A stretch of DNA of 8,114 bases, taken from NCBI GenBank assembly GCA_041744755.1, contig JBGTKC010000175.1:1-8114 (forward strand), read 5' to 3'. The position numbers and the translations under genes are program-made. The notes beneath the pieces are model-generated. The model had not been told where the DNA came from. It saw only the letters and a list, made by a program, of their open reading frames with translations, and searched no databases. The stretch is from CALDTK01 sp041744755. GTDB taxonomy: Bacteria > Bacteroidota > Bacteroidia > Chitinophagales > Saprospiraceae. Shown in pieces: positions 5,727-8,114 of the stretch. How positions within the stretch are numbered: position 1 is the stretch's first letter; each line of letters starts with the position of its first letter.

Positions 5727-5734
5727 CAAATATA
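5727..5734 (-). promoter_or_regulatory. -7 promoter element for the ArsR gene
   Basis: The minus strand reads TATATTTG, an exact TAnnTTTG match, 18 bases before the ATG at 5708. Operator-like palindrome 5735-5745 abuts it, so a bound repressor would block RNA polymerase. A -33 element at standard spacing is not clear. Confidence 0.5.
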
Positions 5735-5777
5735 AACATAATGTTGGTGAATTATCTATATTTCAACATTTGTTGAA
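5735..5777. promoter_or_regulatory. Two palindromes in the ArsR/SDR divergent region, candidate ArsR operators
   Basis: AACAT-A-ATGTT (5735-5745) and TTCAACA-TT-TGTTGAA (5762-5777) are perfect dyads sharing AACA/TGTT half-sites. Their centres are about 30 bp apart, close to three helical turns. They sit in a strikingly AT-rich stretch of an otherwise GC-rich region, directly upstream of the ArsR -7 element. ArsR-family dimers bind such dyads next to their own promoters. That this ArsR binds here is inference. Confidence 0.5.
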
Positions 5778-5839
5778 TTTTACTCTCCGCTGCGAGATTT
5801 GTGGATAGCGCTCAACACCGCCGCCAACCCTGCGTTGCC

Positions 5840-5877
5840 CTAGACACCTGCCAGGTCTAGACCCTGGCCTCCTAGAC
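5840..5877. repeat. Three CTAGAC motifs with a central dyad in the SDR leader
   Basis: CTAGAC occurs at 5840-5845, 5857-5862 and 5872-5877. The middle copy is in the 10-bp palindrome GGTCTAGACC (5854-5863), which extends to CCAGG...CCTGG with one bulged base (5851-5867). It lies 18-55 bases before the SDR start. It could be an operator, a leader hairpin or a remnant of the same CTAG-rich repeat seen after recX. Confidence 0.35.
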
Positions 5878-5894
5878 CCAAAACTCACCCAAAC

Positions 5895-7220
5895 ATGGAT
5901 CGTCCCCCCGTTGTCGTCATCACCGGATCGAGCGCAGGCATCGGCCGCGCCACCGCCCACGAGTTCGCCAAGCGAGGCGCCAAGATCGGCCTCCTCGCCC
6001 GCAACATCGACGGTCTCGAGGGCGCCAAGCGCCAGGTCGAAGCCCTCGGCGGCGAGGCGATCTGTTGCGTGTGCGACGTCACCGAACCAAACCAGATCAC
6101 GCTCGCCGCCGAGATGGTGGAGGCGGCCTTCGGCCCGATCGACATCTGGATCAACAACGCGATGGTGAGCTTCCTGGCGCCGCTGAAGGAGGTGACCCCG
6201 GAGGAGTACCGCCGCGTGACCGACGTGACCTACCACGGCGTGGTCTACGGCACGATGGAGGCCTTGCGCCGGATGCGCCCCCGCAACGCGGGCTCAATCG
6301 TGCTCGTCGGCTCGGCGCTCGCCTACCGCGGCATCCCGCTCCAGACGGCCTACTGTGGCGCGAAGCACGCTATCCAGGGCTTCTTCGATTCTCTGCGCGC
6401 GGAGCTGATCCACGAAGGGTCGGACATCCAACTCTCGATGGTGCAGCTGCCGGGCGTCAACACGACCCAGTTCAAGCTCACGCGCAACAAGATGCCCAAC
6501 AAGCCCAAGCCCATGGGCAAGGTCTACGAGCCCGAAGTGGCCGCCCGCGGCATCTACTACGCTGCGACCCACGACGAGCGCGAGATCTTCGTCGGCTGGC
6601 CCACCTTCCAGACCATCTGGGGCAACAAGCTCTTCCCGGGCCTCGGTGACCTGGTGCTCGGTAAGATCGGCGTCAGTGGCCAGCTGACCGAAGAGCCTGC
6701 CGACCCGAATGCCCGCGATTATCTCTTCAAGCACGTGCCGGGTGACCACGGCTACAAGGGCGGTTTCGGCGGCCAGGCCACCGACGCGAGTCCGACGCTG
6801 TGGTTGACGATGAACAAGTGGTTCGGCGCCGTGCTCGTGGGTGGGATTGCGGCGGCGGGTACGGCGCTGGTGCTTAAAGGCCTGGGCGTTGGGAACGATG
6901 ACAGCGACGACGCCGACAACCACGTCGACGACCGCGCCGTGGGAGACAACGTCTTCGACTCTAACCATGACGCCCGTCCGGGTGAGCCTCGCTACGTAGA
7001 CCATACCGTTTATCCCGACGGCAGAAAGGGGAAGGGGGGCAAGAAGAACAAGAAGAATAAGTTCCGCTACCCAGATCGTGATCTGAGTGGCATCCACGGC
7101 GGTGCGCCCGAGGACTTCGACTACGACGGCGATGAGGGTGAGCTCACCTTCCCCGGGGAGATCGACCTCAAGACGGCCCGTCGCCGCGATGCTGCGGTAG
7201 TGTTGGACGGGTTGGATTAG
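5895..7220 (+). CDS. Short-chain dehydrogenase/reductase with a C-terminal membrane anchor and charged tail
   Basis: A 441-residue protein, about 100 residues longer than related SDRs. Residues 5-260 are a classical SDR Rossmann domain: TGSSAGIG (10-17) binds NAD(P), INNA (86-89) is the structural motif, and Ser140, Tyr153 and Lys157 (in YCGAK) form the catalytic triad. The Asn that often completes the tetrad is Thr112 in DVTYHG. Arg36 after the second strand (LLAR) suggests NADP(H), tentatively. Residues about 309-333 form a hydrophobic Gly/Ala-rich segment, probably a membrane anchor. The tail (334-441) has an acidic stretch (NDDSDDADNHVDD), a basic Lys/Asn block (KGKGGKKNKKNK, 378-389) and a second acidic stretch (EDFDYDGDEGE, 406-416). 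The substrate is unknown. The gene is divergent from ArsR, and the AAAC-rich leader suits translation without a Shine-Dalgarno sequence. Confidence 0.88.
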   Translation: MDRPPVVVITGSSAGIGRATAHEFAKRGAKIGLLARNIDGLEGAKRQVEALGGEAICCVCDVTEPNQITLAAEMVEAAFGPIDIWINNAMVSFLAPLKEVTPEEYRRVTDVTYHGVVYGTMEALRRMRPRNAGSIVLVGSALAYRGIPLQTAYCGAKHAIQGFFDSLRAELIHEGSDIQLSMVQLPGVNTTQFKLTRNKMPNKPKPMGKVYEPEVAARGIYYAATHDEREIFVGWPTFQTIWGNKLFPGLGDLVLGKIGVSGQLTEEPADPNARDYLFKHVPGDHGYKGGFGGQATDASPTLWLTMNKWFGAVLVGGIAAAGTALVLKGLGVGNDDSDDADNHVDDRAVGDNVFDSNHDARPGEPRYVDHTVYPDGRKGKGGKKNKKNKFRYPDRDLSGIHGGAPEDFDYDGDEGELTFPGEIDLKTARRRDAAVVLDGLD

Positions 7221-7233
7221 GGTCCTATACAGC

Positions 7234-7250
7234 GGGCTTTGGAGCCCTTT
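7234..7250 (+). terminator. Probable terminator after the SDR gene
   Basis: GGGCT-TTGG-AGCCC forms a 5-bp stem with a 4-base loop, followed by TTT, starting 14 bases after the SDR stop. The stem and T run are short, so efficiency is uncertain. Confidence 0.45.
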
Positions 7251-7253
7251 CAG

Positions 7254-7298
7254 ACGCCTTTCGGCAAAACCCGTGACATCGGTTTTGCCGGAAGGCGT
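7254..7298. terminator. Long 18-bp hairpin downstream of the SDR gene
   Basis: Left arm 7254-7271 (ACGCCTTTCGGCAAAACC) pairs with 7281-7298 over 18 positions with only one G-T wobble; the loop is 9 bases. No T tract follows on the plus strand. On the minus strand there is none either. It may back up the small terminator just upstream, protect the SDR mRNA 3' end, or belong to a repeat family. Confidence 0.5.
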
Positions 7299-7429
7299 AT
7301 GGCGTTGGGGGTAACGTTTGACCACTTCCGAGCGGCGGCACCCGTGGGGAGCCCTCACCCAACGCTACCGCAATCCGTTGCCGCGCGGACGAAAGATAGG
7401 CTCACAGGTGCACAGTGCCGGCGGGCGAC

Positions 7430-7437
7430 TACCTTTC
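7430..7437 (+). promoter_or_regulatory. Possible -7 element for the STN-domain gene
   Basis: TACCTTTC resembles TAnnTTTG and lies 19 bases before the ATG at 7457, the same distance as for the ArsR gene. No -33 element is obvious. Bases 7299-7429 hold no other feature I can support. Confidence 0.3.
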
Positions 7438-7456
7438 AACCCACCAACCGAAGCCC

Positions 7457-8114
7457 ATGACCTTCCCCTCGGGCGGCCCGCTGCGAACTGTTGCGCTCGT
7501 GTGCTGTCTGTGCGTAGCCTTTGGGGCTGGCCTGGGACAGACGCCCGGCCCACCGCAGCGCGACAGCGCCGCGCTCTCGGCCGCGCTCCGGAATCTCGCC
7601 CGCGAGCACAGCGTTCGCCTCGTCTACAGCGAGGCCGACCTCGCGCGGGTGCTCATGCTGTCGCTGCGCGGGCTGCCGGGCCTCAGTCTGCGCGAAGCCC
7701 TCGACTACCTCGGGACTCGGACGAGCCTGCGGGTCTTGATGCTCCCGGGCTCGGCGGTGGCCCTCTACCACGATGACGAAGCCGGCGAGAGGTTGCGTGC
7801 GGCGGGTGGGTCCGATGCCGCGCACCACGCCGAAATCTTCTCCGGCACCGCCTACGAAGCCAAGAGCACCAACGAACTCGTCATCGAGGACGAACCCCTC
7901 TACCGAGCCTTCGACCAGATCGCCCAGCGTTACGGCGTCACGGTGCTTTACCACCCGCAGGACATCCCGCTCTACCGCGGCACCGTGCGGCAGGCCCCCA
8001 ACCCGGCCGACGCCCTCCGCCTCGCCATCGGGGGCACCAACCTCCGTTACGTCGGGCAGGGGCGCGACACCTTTGTCGTGGCCCCGGCCGGCAAACTCAC
8101 GCGCGCTTACGCCG
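7457..8114 (+). CDS. Exported protein with two STN (secretin/TonB N-terminal) domains, partial
   Basis: An open frame of 219 residues runs off the right edge. Residues 11-27 (TVALVCCLCVAFGAGLG) form a signal peptide core with probable cleavage before QTP. Two copies of the STN fold follow. The first is about 38-104 (ALRNLAREHSVRLVYSEADL, then LSLREALDYLG and LRVLMLPGSAVALY). The second is about 146-210 (AFDQIAQRYGVTVLYHPQDI, then ADALRLAIGGTNLRYV and TFVVAP). STN domains sit at the N-terminus of secretins and of TonB-dependent receptors, where they take part in periplasmic signalling or assembly. Which of these the full protein is cannot be seen here. No FecR or sigma-factor gene is found directly upstream. 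The ATG was chosen because it opens the signal peptide. Confidence 0.78.
   Translation, partial: MTFPSGGPLRTVALVCCLCVAFGAGLGQTPGPPQRDSAALSAALRNLAREHSVRLVYSEADLARVLMLSLRGLPGLSLREALDYLGTRTSLRVLMLPGSAVALYHDDEAGERLRAAGGSDAAHHAEIFSGTAYEAKSTNELVIEDEPLYRAFDQIAQRYGVTVLYHPQDIPLYRGTVRQAPNPADALRLAIGGTNLRYVGQGRDTFVVAPAGKLTRAYA

Noticed and set aside
6294..7358. Open 354-residue minus-strand frame antisense to the SDR
   Set aside because: Long antisense frames are common opposite high-GC genes. The plus-strand SDR has full catalytic motifs.
7436..7954. Open minus-strand frame over the right-edge gene
   Set aside because: It is antisense to the signal peptide and STN repeats, which are convincing; no domain is seen in the antisense frame.

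Overview
The window looks like a GC-rich member of the Bacteroidota or a close relative such as the Rhodothermota; I cannot name a genus. The signs are a Bacteroidota-type tyrosine integrase with an N-terminal arm-binding domain, several TAnnTTTG-like -7 promoter elements, few Shine-Dalgarno sequences, and a secreted protein with STN domains. Two pieces of DNA with different histories meet at a tRNA gene near base 2734.

Bases 1-2733 are one end of an integrated genomic island or integrative element. Reading leftward from the tRNA on the minus strand there is a short control region, a complete tyrosine integrase, an unrecognised 330-residue protein translationally coupled to it by an ATGA overlap, a cluster of 11-bp tandem repeats, and the start of a small helix-turn-helix (excisionase-like) protein cut by the window edge. 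The tRNA has a CAU anticodon and is most likely tRNA-Ile2. Its 3' end faces the integrase, as expected for a tRNA attachment site. The island has no GATC site by eye, while the flanking chromosome has about 39 in 5.4 kb. Cargo genes and the far attachment site would lie left of the window.

Bases 2807-8114 look like ordinary chromosome. A YihX-like HAD phosphatase and recX form a plus-strand pair. A convergent 98-bp gap of small hairpin units separates recX from a secreted SMP-30/gluconolactonase-type beta-propeller protein. That gene lies downstream of an ArsR-type winged-helix regulator on the minus strand. The ArsR gene is divergent from a short-chain dehydrogenase/reductase with an unusual membrane-anchored, highly charged C-terminal tail. 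The AT-rich divergent region holds two palindromes that could be ArsR operators, so the regulator may control itself, the propeller gene and/or the SDR. After the SDR come a terminator-like hairpin and a long 18-bp hairpin, then the start of a secreted or outer-membrane protein with two STN domains that runs off the right edge.

No complete novel system is visible. The most unusual parts are the integrase/330-aa/HTH module with its repeat-rich control DNA, the loss of GATC across the island, and the SDR tail.
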